Assembly: GCA_025934735.1 (NCBI GenBank)
Contig: JAICWP010000012.1
Coordinates: 62,001-126,000, forward strand
Direction of reading: 5' to 3'
DNA length: 64,000 nucleotides
Source: Terriglobales bacterium
GTDB taxonomy: Bacteria; Acidobacteriota; Terriglobia; Terriglobales; Acidobacteriaceae
Shown: positions 34,478-44,339 of the stretch, in pieces
Position numbering within the stretch: the first letter of the stretch is position 1
Layout of the letters: every line of letters starts with the position of its first letter
Program-made: the position numbers and the translations under genes
The notes under the pieces: generated by a model
What the model saw: the letters and a program-made list of their open reading frames with translations, nothing else
Databases searched by the model: none
What the model was told of the DNA's origin: nothing

Positions 34478-34554
34478 CGGGACGTGGCGCAGCCTGGTAG
34501 CGCACTTGCTTGGGGTGCAAGGGGTCGCCGGTTCAAATCCGGCCGTCCCGACCA
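34478..34554 (+). tRNA. tRNA-Pro (anticodon GGG)
   Basis: A 77-base cloverleaf: acceptor CGGGACG/CGTCCCG, anticodon stem-loop CTTGC-TTGGGGT-GCAAG giving GGG, T-arm CCGGTTCAAATCCGG, and encoded CCA. A stretch of DNA between the winged-helix gene and queA; no integration signs here. Confidence 0.95.
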
Positions 34555-34640
34555 GTTTCCCTCAAAATTTTCGGTTGTAGAGGTCCTTCGCGTCCCACTC
34601 AAGCCAACTGAGGGCTTGAATGGGCCACCAGTGCCGCGGC

Positions 34641-35735
34641 TCACTCCACGAACATGCAGTCGCCGTAGGAGTAGAAGCGATAGTGCTGCTGGACGGCGTG
34701 GCGGTAGGCGGCGAGCACGCGGTCGCGCCCGCCAAAGGCGCACACCAGCATCAGCAGAGTGGATTGGGGCAGGTGGAAATTGGTGAGCAGCGCGCCCACC
34801 ACCCGGAACTGGTATCCGGGATAGATAAACAGGTCGGCCTCGCCGCTCCCCGCCTGCACCTGGCGGCCTGCGGTCAAACCGGCGGCATACTCCAGGGTGC
34901 GAACCGTGGTGGTGCCCACAGCCACTACGCGCCGTCCGGCTTCCAGCGCCGCGTTGATGCGCTCCGCCGCCTCGGAAGAAATGGAATACCACTCGCGGTG
35001 CAGCTTGTGTTGTTCCACAACTTCCTCATGCACGGGCTGAAAAGTTCCCAAGCCGACGTGGAGAGTGATTTCCGCGGTGGCAATGCCGCGATCGTGCAGG
35101 CGCTGAAAGATTTCCGGGGTGAAGTGCAGCCCGGCCGTTGGGGCGGCCACCGATCCGCGCTCGCGCGCATAGACGGTCTGGTAGCGCTCACGGTCCTGGG
35201 TCTGGTCGGGACGAGCAATGTAGGGCGGCAAAGGCACATGCCCCAGGCGCTCGAGCATGGCGAAGAAGTCCGGCACCGAAAGGAAGCGGATGGTGCGTTC
35301 GCCGAAGCTGCCGCGGTCCAGGACCTCGGCCTGGAGCTCCCGCTGGGGGCCGAACCAGAGCTGCTCGCCCACCCCAATTTTTCGCCCGGGGTGGACCAGG
35401 CATTGCCAAACATTTGGTTCTGCGGAGACCTGCTTGGTGAGCAGCACCTCAACTTTGCCCTGGAGGAAATCGCGGGCGGCGGGGTTTTGTGGACTGAGGG
35501 GCTGGGCCCGAGCCCCGGAACGGTGTCCGTAAAGGCGCGCGGGGAAGACGCGAGTGTTGTTCAACACCAGCAGGTCGTCAGGGCGGAGCAGGTCAGGAAA
35601 GTCGCGGAAGGCGAGGTCGTGCCATTCCCCCGCGGTTCGCTGCAAGTGGAGCAGGCGGGAGGCTGCCCGGTCAGGCAGAGGCTCCTGGGCAATCAATTCT
35701 GGAGGAAGGTGGTAGTCAAAGTCCGAAACGAGCAC
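34641..35735 (-). CDS. queA: S-adenosylmethionine:tRNA ribosyltransferase-isomerase
   Basis: A 364-residue enzyme that adds the ribosyl part of SAM to preQ1 in tRNA to make epoxyqueuosine. Family strings: [17 protein letters not shown] at the N-terminus, [23 protein letters not shown] and [19 protein letters not shown] (last shortened: [15 protein letters not shown]). The start is GTG; translation as MLVSDFDY aligns with the family. No other queuosine genes are in the window. Confidence 0.96.
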   Translation of the reverse strand: MLVSDFDYHLPPELIAQEPLPDRAASRLLHLQRTAGEWHDLAFRDFPDLLRPDDLLVLNNTRVFPARLYGHRSGARAQPLSPQNPAARDFLQGKVEVLLTKQVSAEPNVWQCLVHPGRKIGVGEQLWFGPQRELQAEVLDRGSFGERTIRFLSVPDFFAMLERLGHVPLPPYIARPDQTQDRERYQTVYARERGSVAAPTAGLHFTPEIFQRLHDRGIATAEITLHVGLGTFQPVHEEVVEQHKLHREWYSISSEAAERINAALEAGRRVVAVGTTTVRTLEYAAGLTAGRQVQAGSGEADLFIYPGYQFRVVGALLTNFHLPQSTLLMLVCAFGGRDRVLAAYRHAVQQHYRFYSYGDCMFVE

Positions 35736-35906
35736 AAAACAGATTACAGGAGTACAAGCTGAAAGGCCGCCCAGCCCCGGCGAGGGCTTACCAAACCGCC
35801 GGAATTTTTACCGCAACCTGCCCGAACCGGGATTGCCGCATCCCACAGGCTGCTGTACCATACAGCCACATCCGGGCAGCAGACCTCCGCGTCACCCCCT
35901 GGTCCC

Positions 35907-36629
35907 ATGAAGAGCGAACGGCAGTACCGGCAAGAAATCGTCCAGGTCGGCAGGATGATCCACGAGCGCGGCTACGTGGCAGCCACCGACGGCAACCTCT
36001 CGGTGCGTCTGAGAGAAAACCGCATCCTCGTCACCCCCACCGCAATGTCCAAGGGCCTGATGAAGCCCTCCGACCTGGTGGTCGTGGATGCCGAGGGGAG
36101 GAAGCTGCAAGGCAAGCGCCATGTCTCCAGTGAGATCGCAATGCACCTGCTGGTCTATCGCTTGCGGTCAGACATCCATGCGGTCGTGCATGCCCACCCG
36201 CCTACGGCGACGGGGTATGCGGCGGCGGGCCAGCCGCTCAATCCAGCGTTGCTGTCGGAAGTGGTGATCGCGCTGGAGGACATTCCGCTGGCCGAATACG
36301 GCACGCCGGGCACCAGCGAGTTGTGCGACACCCTGGCCCCGCTGATTCCGCGCTACCAGGCCATCCTCATGTCTAACCATGGGGTGGTCACCTACGGCGA
36401 GGACCTGCTCACCGCCTACATGCATATGGAAACAGTGGAGCACTTTGCCAAGGTGGCGCTGGTGGCCCACATGCTGGGACGGCAGCACCTGCTGAGCGAA
36501 GAGGACATGCGCAAGCTGGCCACGGCGCGGGAAAAGTATGCCGGGGGCAATCATTCCCATCGCGACGGCAACGGCAAAATGGCCAAGAGCGGAAATGACA
36601 AGGAAGCGGTGGCGGGAAGGAAGCGGTAA
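35907..36629 (+). CDS. Class II aldolase/adducin family protein
   Basis: 240 residues. GYVAATDGNLSVR and ILVTPTAMSKG form the phosphate-binding region; the zinc ligands are in VVHAHPPTATGYA (HxH) and SNHGVVTYG. It most resembles L-fuculose-phosphate or ribulose-phosphate aldolase/epimerase-type enzymes; the substrate is not certain. The C-terminal ~25 residues (HSHRDGNGK...) are low-complexity and basic, likely a disordered tail. Confidence 0.87.
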   Translation: MKSERQYRQEIVQVGRMIHERGYVAATDGNLSVRLRENRILVTPTAMSKGLMKPSDLVVVDAEGRKLQGKRHVSSEIAMHLLVYRLRSDIHAVVHAHPPTATGYAAAGQPLNPALLSEVVIALEDIPLAEYGTPGTSELCDTLAPLIPRYQAILMSNHGVVTYGEDLLTAYMHMETVEHFAKVALVAHMLGRQHLLSEEDMRKLATAREKYAGGNHSHRDGNGKMAKSGNDKEAVAGRKR

Positions 36630-36874
36630 GGGCCATCCTGGCTCCCGTGCCTGCCGCAATTTAAGAGCTCTCTCCCCGAAGTCGCCCTGTACGGGGCTAA
36701 GCGGCACCAGGCTAAGCGGGCGAAGCGCCGCCACGGTTGAGCCTCCAATTCACCCCGTGTTAGCATCAACGTTTTGGCAGGCTCTCTGCCAGACGCGCTG
36801 TCTCCCGCCTTCTAATACCGACGGCCTGTTCCGCCTTGGCGGGCGGCATCTGGCATAACGCGAAGGAGTCATCC

Positions 36875-38980
36875 GTGAAAACCTACGAAGGCGCGAATAT
36901 CCGTAATGTTGTGGTAGTCGGCCATGGCCACGCGGGCAAAACTTCCCTGGTCTCAGGCCTGCTGTTCACCACCGGGGCCACGCAACGGCTGGGGCGGGTG
37001 GACGACGGCACCACGGTCACCGATTACGACGAAGAAGAAGTGGCCCGGCAGATGTCCATTTCCGCCGGCCTCGCCTTCGCGGAATGGGGCAAAACCAAGA
37101 TCAACCTGGTGGACGTGCCCGGCTTCAACATGTTTGTGCACGAAGCCAAGATGGTGATGCCGGCGGTGGAATCGGCGCTGGTCGTGGTGGATGGCGTGGC
37201 CGGGGTGGAAGTAGTCACCGAACGCGTGTGGAACTACGCTGATGAGTTCCACCTTCCGCGGGTGATCGTGGCCAGCCGCATGGACCGCGAGCGGGCTGAC
37301 GCCGGCCGCGTGCTGGAATCGCTGACCTCCGCCTTCGGACGCACCGTTGTGCCCCTGCAGCTGCCCATCGGCAGCGAGAAAAGCCTGAGCGGCATTGTTG
37401 ATCTGGTGCGCATGAAGGCCTACACCTACGAGATGGGCGGCAATGGCAAGGGCAAGGAAGGCGAAATTCCCGGTAACCTGGCCGGCGCAGCCCAGGAGGC
37501 GCACGAAAAACTGGTGGAGATGATCGCCGAGGGCAATGATGCCCTGATGGAAGAGTTCTTCGATAAGGGCACGATCCCGGAGGAACACCTCATCCCGGCG
37601 CTGCACGAGGCCATTCGCGAAGACCGCATTTTCCCTGTGCTCTTCACCTCCGGCTTGGGCAACATCGGCACCGACAAGTTGCTGGATTTCCTGGTGGACT
37701 ACACGCCCGCGCCCACGGAGCGCGAACCCGTGAAAGGCGCGCCCACTCCCAATAATGGCGAGCCGCCTACGCGCAAAGTCGCCGATTCCGAGCCGGTTTC
37801 GCTGTTCGTTTTCAAAACCGTTTCCGACCCGTTCGCCGGCCGCATTTCTTATTACAAGGTGTTTTCCGGTGTGCTCAAGAACGACGCCATGCTGCAAAAC
37901 TTCGCCCGTAACACGCCGGAGAAGCTGGCCCACATTTCCGTGATGCAGGGTAAGACCGCTGTGCCGGTCAACGAAGTGCATGCCGGCGACATCGGCGCCG
38001 TGGCCAAGCTCAAGGACACGCTCACTGGGGACACCCTGGGCGATAAGGCCGCTGCGATTCAGTACCCCAAGATCGTCCTGCCCGAACCCGCGATCACCTT
38101 TGCCATCGAGCCCAAAACGCGAGCCGACGAAGACAAGCTCTCTAACGGCATCCATAAAGTTATGGAAGAAGACGCTATGCTGCGCTTCTTCCGCGACGAG
38201 CAGACCAAAGAATTCCTGATTGCGGGCACCGGCCAGCAGCACATTGAAGTCATCGTTTCCAAGCTGAAGAAGCGGTACCACACCGAGGTCAACCTGAAGG
38301 CGCCCAAGGTGCCCTACCGTGAGACCATTCGCGGGAAGGCCGACGTGCAGGGCCGGCACAAAAAGCAGACCGGCGGCCACGGCCAGTACGGCGACTGCAA
38401 GATCAAGATGGAACCGCTGCCGCGCGGCGCGAACTTCGAGTTCGTCAATGACATTTTCGGCGGCTCCATCCCCAGGAACTTCATTCCCGCGGTAGAAAAA
38501 GGCATTGTGGATGCAGCGCAGCGCGGCTTCCTGGCCGGCTACCCGGTGGTGGATTTCCGGGTAATCCTCTACGACGGCTCCTACCACGACGTGGATTCCA
38601 ACGAACTCTCCTTCAAGATGGCCGGCCGCATCGCTTTCAAAAAGGCCATGGAGCAGGCCAAGCCCACGCTGCTGGAGCCAATCATGTCGGTGGAGATTAC
38701 CGTGCCCGACGAATTTGCCGGCTCCATTATGGGCGACCTGAACAGCCGCCGCGGACGCATTCAGGGCATGGACAACAAAGGGGGCAAGACCATCGTGAAG
38801 GCGCAGGTGCCCATGGCGGAGATGCTGACCTACGGCGCCGACCTGACCTCCATGACCCAGGGCCGCGGCAGCTTCAACATGGAAATGTCGCACTATGACA
38901 TCGTTCCCCAAGCCCTGCAGGAGAAGATCATCACCCAGACCAAGGCGGAGCGCGGCGAAGTGGTGGAAGTGGAAGAGTAG
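36875..38980 (+). CDS. Elongation factor G-like translational GTPase (EF-G paralogue)
   Basis: About 701 residues with EF-G domain order. G1 is GHGHAGKTSL, G3 DVPGF, and domain IV has GGHGQYGDCKIKMEPL and NDIFGGSIPRNFIPAV. The G4 guanine-specificity motif, normally NKxD, reads SRMD (VIVASRMDRERAD), and switch I (GTTVTDYDEEEVARQMSIS) is of the paralogue type. It is probably a second, non-housekeeping EF-G, perhaps for recycling or stress. The GTG at 36875 has GAAGGAG 6 bases upstream; the longer frame to 36836 lacks one. Confidence 0.88.
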   Translation: MKTYEGANIRNVVVVGHGHAGKTSLVSGLLFTTGATQRLGRVDDGTTVTDYDEEEVARQMSISAGLAFAEWGKTKINLVDVPGFNMFVHEAKMVMPAVESALVVVDGVAGVEVVTERVWNYADEFHLPRVIVASRMDRERADAGRVLESLTSAFGRTVVPLQLPIGSEKSLSGIVDLVRMKAYTYEMGGNGKGKEGEIPGNLAGAAQEAHEKLVEMIAEGNDALMEEFFDKGTIPEEHLIPALHEAIREDRIFPVLFTSGLGNIGTDKLLDFLVDYTPAPTEREPVKGAPTPNNGEPPTRKVADSEPVSLFVFKTVSDPFAGRISYYKVFSGVLKNDAMLQNFARNTPEKLAHISVMQGKTAVPVNEVHAGDIGAVAKLKDTLTGDTLGDKAAAIQYPKIVLPEPAITFAIEPKTRADEDKLSNGIHKVMEEDAMLRFFRDEQTKEFLIAGTGQQHIEVIVSKLKKRYHTEVNLKAPKVPYRETIRGKADVQGRHKKQTGGHGQYGDCKIKMEPLPRGANFEFVNDIFGGSIPRNFIPAVEKGIVDAAQRGFLAGYPVVDFRVILYDGSYHDVDSNELSFKMAGRIAFKKAMEQAKPTLLEPIMSVEITVPDEFAGSIMGDLNSRRGRIQGMDNKGGKTIVKAQVPMAEMLTYGADLTSMTQGRGSFNMEMSHYDIVPQALQEKIITQTKAERGEVVEVEE

Positions 38981-39253
38981 TAGCTGCCCTCGGCCATGCC
39001 GTCGAACTCCGCCCCGAGCGGCCCCGCGTATCCACAAAAATTTCCACAGGGGTGCTGAGAGAGGTACAGCAGAGTTGTGGAAATTGGGTAATTGACTTCG
39101 CTTTTTATTCGCTTTTCACCTATACTCTCCCGAAGTGGGAATCCTGTGGAAATTCAGCAGCATTCTGGCGCTGACGCCACGGCAAACACAGGTGTACTTT
39201 AAGGTATAGATATCTCCCAAAATTACTCTCCCCCATGGGGCAGGAGCAGGCTT

Positions 39254-40345
39254 ATGGCCGATGAACGGACGGAAAAAGTGCGGGCAATTGACCTGGCGGT
39301 GTCGCAGATCGAAAAGCAGTTTGGCAAGGGCTCGATCATGCGCCTGGGAAGCAAAGAAGCGGTCGTGCCCATTGCCGTGATCTCCACCGGCGCGATTTCC
39401 TTGGACGCGGCGCTGGGCGTGGGCGGCATGCCCCGGGGCCGGGTGGTGGAGATTTTCGGGCCGGAATCATCGGGCAAGACCACGCTGGCGCTGCAGGTGG
39501 TGGCCGAGGCGCAGAAGGCCGGAGGCATGGCGGCATTTGTGGATGCGGAGCACGCGCTTGATCCCGCCTATGCGCGCAAGCTGGGGGTAGATGTTGACAA
39601 CCTGCTGATTTCGCAGCCCGACTACGGTGAGCAGGCGCTGGAAATTGCCGAGGCGCTGGTGCGCTCCGGCGCGATTGATGTGCTGGTGGTGGACTCGGTG
39701 GCGGCGCTGGTGCCCAAAGCCGAACTGGACGGCGAGATGGGCGACAGCCACATGGGCCTGCAGGCCCGGCTGATGTCGCAGGCGCTGCGCAAGCTGACCG
39801 GCATTGTTTCCAAGTCGCGCACCTGTATGGTCTTCATCAATCAGATCCGGGAGAAGATCGGGGTCATGTTCGGGAATCCCGAAACCACCACCGGCGGGCG
39901 TGCGCTGAAGTTTTATTCCTCCATCCGGGCGGACATCCGGCGCATTGCCGCCATCAAGGAAGGCGACGTGGTGGTGGGCTCGCGCACCCGGGTGAAGGTG
40001 GTGAAGAACAAGGTGGCGGCGCCCTTCCGCGAATGCGAGTTCGACATTATCTACGGCGAAGGCATTTCGCGCGAAGGCGACCTGATTGACTTGGCGGTCA
40101 ACAATAACGTGGTGGAGAAGTCGGGCGCCTGGTTCAGCTACAAGGGCGAGCGCATCGGCCAAGGACGGGAGAACGCACGCACGTTCCTTAAGGAGAACAA
40201 AGACATCACGGCGAGGATCGAGGCCGAAGTGCGGAAGGCCCTGGGACTGGTGAAGGAGCCGACCAACGGAGCGGCGGAGAAGCCGCAGGCTGCGCCGCCT
40301 CCTCCAGCCAGCCGCACCGTGGCCATGCCCGCAGCCCGCAGGTAG
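39254..40345 (+). CDS. recA: Recombinase RecA
   Basis: A 363-residue DNA-strand-exchange ATPase. Walker [10 protein letters not shown] is at 69-77; [14 protein letters not shown] holds Walker B; loop L1 region [14 protein letters not shown] and L2 region [21 protein letters not shown] are intact. The C-terminus is Pro/Ala-rich. GGAG precedes the ATG. Upstream, TATACT (39121) lacks a well-spaced -35, and no clear SOS box was found; CCCCATGGGG (39231-39240) is a perfect palindrome next to the ribosome site. Confidence 0.97.
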   Translation: MADERTEKVRAIDLAVSQIEKQFGKGSIMRLGSKEAVVPIAVISTGAISLDAALGVGGMPRGRVVEIFGPESSGKTTLALQVVAEAQKAGGMAAFVDAEHALDPAYARKLGVDVDNLLISQPDYGEQALEIAEALVRSGAIDVLVVDSVAALVPKAELDGEMGDSHMGLQARLMSQALRKLTGIVSKSRTCMVFINQIREKIGVMFGNPETTTGGRALKFYSSIRADIRRIAAIKEGDVVVGSRTRVKVVKNKVAAPFRECEFDIIYGEGISREGDLIDLAVNNNVVEKSGAWFSYKGERIGQGRENARTFLKENKDITARIEAEVRKALGLVKEPTNGAAEKPQAAPPPPASRTVAMPAARR

Positions 40346-40517
40346 GTTTTCGTCCCGCAGGGTGGCGGCAAGAACCGGGGTCCAGCCCAGCAGTACTGCT
40401 TTTGGATCCCGCGCGAGATTAAATAGCAGCAGGCAATTTGGCGGCTTCCCCGGCCGCTGCATATCCCATGGTTCCTGCGAGTAGAGGAGTGCGCTCCGCG
40501 CTCCCAGGTGTAGGCCG

Positions 40518-43148
40518 ATGGCGCAGGTCGCACGACCGTTGTTGCCGCGCGAGCGCATTGGCAGCTACCAGATTCTCAGCCTGGTAGGCGCCGGGGGCAT
40601 GGGTGTGGTCTACAAGGCCCTCGACCTCAAACTGGAGCGCACAGTGGCGCTCAAGTTCCTGACCCAGGAAGCCAGCCTCAATCCCATCGAAAAGCAGCGT
40701 TTATTGCGGGAAGCCAAATCCGCTTCCGCCCTAGACCACACCAACATCGGGGTGGTGCATGGAGTGGAAGAATCGCCGGACGGGCAACTCTTCATCGTGA
40801 TGGCGTATTACGAAGGAGAGACGCTGGCGGCCAGAATCCGCCGGGGCCCGGTGCCGGCAGGGGAAGCGGTGGAGATTGCCGCGCAGGTGGCGCACGGGCT
40901 GGCGGAGGCGCACGCGCACAACATCGTGCACCGCGACGTGAAGCCCTCCAACATCATGGTCACCAGCCAGAATGTGGCCAAAATCGTGGACTTCGGCATT
41001 GCCCGCGTGCTGAGCGCGACCAGCGCCACGCAGAGCGCGGGCATCCTGGGTACCACCGCCTATATGGCGCCGGAACAGGCCAGAGGGGGGCGGGTGGACC
41101 AGCGCAGCGACATTTGGGCGCTGGGCGTGGTGCTGGCGGAAATGCTCACCGGGCGGCATCCCTTTCATCGCGAGAATGTCCCCGCGATAGTGTTCGCGGT
41201 GGTGAACCAGTTGCCTGTGGTGGAGGGCGCGCCGCTGGAACTACAGCGCATCATCTACCGGGCGCTGGCCAAGGACCCGGTCCATCGTTACCAGAGTTGC
41301 GGGGAATTGCTGGCCGATTTGCAGGCCCTCCCGCCGGAACCGGGCGGAAGAAGTGGAACGGTTGGCCGCGGGGTCGTGCCAGCCGCACGCGGCTGGCATG
41401 ACCTGGCGCACTATATGGAGCACGCTTCCACCCCCAAGTGGGCGCCGCGCCCGCGCTGGAGCTGGATGGGAACGGCCTTGGTGCTGGCGTTAGTGGTGCT
41501 GGCCCTGTTGGCGTTTCCGCCCACCCGCGAGCGGATCCAGGGCGCGCTCTTCAGCAGCCGCGAAAAACACATTGCGGTATTGCCTTTCGACGACCTGGGA
41601 GGCGACGCGGCCAGCGAAATCACGGCTGCCGGGCTGATGGAGAGCCTGAGCAGCAAGCTTTCCACCCTGGAGGGAGGGCGGCAATCGCTGTGGGTGGTGC
41701 CGGCCAGCGTGGTGAGGCGGAGCAAGGTGGACGATCCGGATGCGGCGTGGCGTGAACTGGGCGCGACTCTGGTGATCAAGGGAGTGATCCAGCGCGAAGG
41801 CCAAGCCGTGCGCCTGACCCTGAACCTGATCAACAGCCGACGGCTGCGGCAGGTGGCCTCCCTCGAACTGGAGGATCCCAAGGGGAACCTGGCGGGCCTG
41901 CAGGACGAGGCGGTGTTACGGCTCTCGCGGCTGATGAATGTGGAACTGCCGCGGGCAGGGCTTCACGGCGAGGACGCCAGCCCGGTTCCCGCCGCCTATG
42001 AAGCTTATCTGCAGGCCCTCGGCTACATGCAGCGGTACGACCGGCCGGGCAACCTTGACCTGGCCATCCGCTCGCTGCAGAGCGCCCTGCGCAGCGATCC
42101 CCAGTTCGCGCTCGGTTTCGCGGAGTTGGGGGAAGCCTACCGCCTGAAGTACCAGGTGGAACTCAATCCCAAGTGGATCGAGGAAGCCTCGGCGAACTGC
42201 CGCAAGGCAGCACAAATTGATGACCGGTTGCCAGTGGCTTATGTCACGCTTGGTCGAATCCATGCTGATGCCGGGAACAATGACCTGGCCATCTCGGAAT
42301 TCCAGCACGCCTTGGAGCTGGATCCGCGCAGTGCCGATGCGATTGCCGGCACGGCGCACGCGCTGGAGAACGCGGGCCGTGTGGCGGAAGCGGAGCAAGC
42401 GTACCGCAAAGCGGCGGCCATGCGACCTGACTACTGGGACGGGTACAACACGCTGGCATTGTTCTACGACCGGCACGGGCGATACCAGGACGCCATCGCG
42501 CAGCTGGGGCGGGCGGTGGAGCTAACGCCAGACAACGCGCAAGCCTACTTCAATCTGGGAGCCGTGTTGATTGACAGCGGCGATCGCGGGCGATTTGCCG
42601 CGGCGGAAGCGGCGCTAAGCAGGTCGATCGCCTTGGGCCCGACGTATGCTGCTTATACCAACCTGGGCTACCTGTACCTGCAGGAAGGACGCTATCGCGA
42701 ATCAGCCGAAACGACCCAAAAAGCGCTGCAGCTGAACGACCAGGAGTACACGGCGTGGGACAACCTGGGTATGGCCTGCAGTTGGCTGAAGCAGCAAGCA
42801 AGAGCCCAAGCAGCACGGCAGAAAGCGTTGGCGCTGCTGCAGGCAACGGCAAGGGCCAAACCCCGCGACGCCGGCATGCAGGCAGCGTTAGGGCGCCTCT
42901 ACGCCAAGCAGAAGATGAAAGCAGAGGCGCAGGCGCGAATGGAATCGGCTCTGGCCCTGGCTCCCGATGACCCCCAGGTGCTGACGGACGTGGGAGAGGC
43001 TTACGAGGTGCTGGGAGAGCGCGGGCCGGCGCTGGCGACCGTTTACAAGGCGCTGCAGAAGGGAGCTTCCCTCAACGACCTGCAACACCGTGCCGACCTG
43101 CAGAGCCTGCTTGAGGATGCGAATTTTCGGCCCATAGCAAAGCGATAA
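40518..43148 (+). CDS. Ser/Thr protein kinase with TolB-like and TPR domains
   Basis: 876 residues. The kinase domain (about 15-275) has GAGGMGVVYKA, VAL K in VALKFL, HRDVKPSN near 138 and DFG near 157. A membrane helix lies about 315-338 (MGTALVLALVVLALLAF). Outside it is a TolB/FlgO-like domain (KHIAVLPFDDLGGD, LVIKGVIQREGQAVRL), then TPRs from about 490 to the end. This Hanks-type receptor-kinase layout is common in Acidobacteria. A small-protein gene follows 23 bases downstream and probably shares the transcript. Confidence 0.93.
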   Translation: MAQVARPLLPRERIGSYQILSLVGAGGMGVVYKALDLKLERTVALKFLTQEASLNPIEKQRLLREAKSASALDHTNIGVVHGVEESPDGQLFIVMAYYEGETLAARIRRGPVPAGEAVEIAAQVAHGLAEAHAHNIVHRDVKPSNIMVTSQNVAKIVDFGIARVLSATSATQSAGILGTTAYMAPEQARGGRVDQRSDIWALGVVLAEMLTGRHPFHRENVPAIVFAVVNQLPVVEGAPLELQRIIYRALAKDPVHRYQSCGELLADLQALPPEPGGRSGTVGRGVVPAARGWHDLAHYMEHASTPKWAPRPRWSWMGTALVLALVVLALLAFPPTRERIQGALFSSREKHIAVLPFDDLGGDAASEITAAGLMESLSSKLSTLEGGRQSLWVVPASVVRRSKVDDPDAAWRELGATLVIKGVIQREGQAVRLTLNLINSRRLRQVASLELEDPKGNLAGLQDEAVLRLSRLMNVELPRAGLHGEDASPVPAAYEAYLQALGYMQRYDRPGNLDLAIRSLQSALRSDPQFALGFAELGEAYRLKYQVELNPKWIEEASANCRKAAQIDDRLPVAYVTLGRIHADAGNNDLAISEFQHALELDPRSADAIAGTAHALENAGRVAEAEQAYRKAAAMRPDYWDGYNTLALFYDRHGRYQDAIAQLGRAVELTPDNAQAYFNLGAVLIDSGDRGRFAAAEAALSRSIALGPTYAAYTNLGYLYLQEGRYRESAETTQKALQLNDQEYTAWDNLGMACSWLKQQARAQAARQKALALLQATARAKPRDAGMQAALGRLYAKQKMKAEAQARMESALALAPDDPQVLTDVGEAYEVLGERGPALATVYKALQKGASLNDLQHRADLQSLLEDANFRPIAKR

Positions 43149-43171
43149 ATCGATTTGAAAGGAGTACCACC

Positions 43172-43426
43172 ATGGCAACCCTCCCAAAGGCAGAACTTCA
43201 GCCATCAATCACCATAACCAAGGGCGCCATAAGCCCCAAGGAGATCCCAATTTCCAATCACGGCACCGTCGAATTCCACGTCAACGGCTTCGAAAACAAA
43301 ACGTTTTGCAAATTATTAATCTATGAAGTTAAGTACACGGATGACGGCATCACAGACGTCCAAAGCACTGGAACCATAGCTGGACCGGGTCCGGTGCCAC
43401 TGGGGACAATCAAGATCGGGTCTTAA
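43172..43426 (+). CDS. Small beta-rich hypothetical protein
   Basis: 84 residues without signal peptide or membrane helix, beginning MATLPKAELQPSITITKGAI. The pattern of alternating hydrophobic residues (VEFHVNGF, LLIYEVKY, GTIKIGS) suggests a small beta-sandwich. One Cys. AAAGGAG lies 8 bases before the ATG and a strong terminator follows, so it closes the kinase transcript. It may be a kinase partner or substrate; this is inference from position. Confidence 0.75.
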   Translation: MATLPKAELQPSITITKGAISPKEIPISNHGTVEFHVNGFENKTFCKLLIYEVKYTDDGITDVQSTGTIAGPGPVPLGTIKIGS

Positions 43427-43444
43427 ATTAGGCGGGCTCGAATC

Positions 43445-43482
43445 ACCGCCGGTTGGGAAGCAGCCAGCCGGCGGTTTTGTTT
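43445..43482 (+). terminator. Rho-independent terminator
   Basis: ACCGCCGGTTGG and CCAGCCGGCGGT form a 12-bp stem with one G-T pair and loop GAAGCAG, followed by TTTGTTTT. It ends the kinase/small-protein transcript. Confidence 0.92.
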
Positions 43483-43788
43483 TGCATCGGCGACGACAGA
43501 GCCAATGTCACGGCGGGAGGTGTGGAAGCGCCGCTTGCGCCCCGCTGGGGCTCGGCTTTCTTCCGCGTTGGTTCCGCGGCTTACGCGGGGCTAGATTCTT
43601 GCGCCGCTCCGCGGCTGAACTCTGCGCCGCTTCGCGGCTGAATCCTGCGCCGCAGAGCAACTGCAATCGCTATGATTCGCCTTCGTCATCTGGAACAACG
43701 ATATTATTCAGCCCTGCTAAATCTAGAATTCAGGGATTCAGCCGTCCTTTCTGCCGTCCTAACCGCACGAAAACCAGTGCTTTCTTGC
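43483..43788. other. Intergenic region with GC-rich tandem repeats
   Basis: No gene is supported. About 43597-43653 holds two and a half tandem copies of a 23-base unit (TGCGCCGCT(C/T)CGCGGCTGAA), each itself a small palindrome (CCGC...GCGG). Nothing else was recognised. Confidence 0.6.
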
Positions 43789-43816
43789 TTGACATGTGGC
43801 GGGAATGTGCTACTTT
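43789..43816 (+). promoter_or_regulatory. Predicted promoter of the lipoprotein gene
   Basis: TTGACA (43789-43794), a 16-base spacer and TACTTT (43811-43816) with an upstream TGC (extended -10 style), about 49 bases before the ATG. Confidence 0.5.
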
Positions 43817-43864
43817 GCCGCACCACGGGCCCACCACAAGGATTTCCTCTCAGGCAGGTGTTCC

Positions 43865-44326
43865 ATGAACATACATGGCAAGGCAATTTGGGCTGGGCTA
43901 ATTTTGTGTGCCGCCGCCGCGGTTGGATGCAATAAGACCGAGTCCGGAGAGCACTTTATGGGAAAACCCCAGGGAAGGACATTGGTGATCCACGTGCGCT
44001 CCGATGTGACTCCCGATCCTTCGAGGCAGTGTTCTGTGGATTGCAAAACGGTTAATGTTTACGCCTCGGATCACCAGAAGCTGCGGTGGGTTTCGGATGA
44101 TGGGAAAAAGTATACCGTCGACTTCGAGAAAGGGCCTGGATTTCCCAATCCAGACCCTGGCACCCCTTTTAAAGATGGGCAAGACAAGCCGAAGCATACC
44201 CTGTCAACCGCTGATCCTGAACTCGAGCCCACTGGACCACAAGGCTACTACTACTATTCAGTGAAGGATGCGAACGGGTATATATGTCTCAAGCCGGACG
44301 ATCCCGGCGTGCATGTTAACCCTTAA
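43865..44326 (+). CDS. Lipoprotein, hypothetical, beta-rich
   Basis: 153 residues. The leader MNIHGKAIWAGLILCAAAAV ends in the lipobox AVGC. The mature part contains QCSVDCKTV (CxxxC), a W-V-S-D-D-G-K-K-Y-T-V strand and PGTPF, then YYYYSVKDANGYIC. The 'W..DG..y.v.F...PF' pattern recalls small beta-sandwich proteins seen near Acidobacterial kinases, from memory only. It has its own promoter, and the second kinase gene converges on it 13 bases away. Confidence 0.75.
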   Translation: MNIHGKAIWAGLILCAAAAVGCNKTESGEHFMGKPQGRTLVIHVRSDVTPDPSRQCSVDCKTVNVYASDHQKLRWVSDDGKKYTVDFEKGPGFPNPDPGTPFKDGQDKPKHTLSTADPELEPTGPQGYYYYSVKDANGYICLKPDDPGVHVNP

Positions 44327-44339
44327 GTAAAATGGGACC

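Noticed and set aside
36953-39037. 694-codon minus-strand open frame
   Set aside because: Exact shadow of the EF-G paralogue; long antisense frames are common in GC-rich genes. Composition (His/Gly/Val-rich) is not protein-like.
39092-39126. TTGACT...TATACT as a recA promoter
   Set aside because: The spacer is 23 bases, too long for a normal sigma-70 promoter; no SOS box was found nearby either.
40390-40402. AGCAGTACTGCT followed by TTTT after recA as a terminator
   Set aside because: The palindrome has no loop and so cannot form a usual terminator hairpin.
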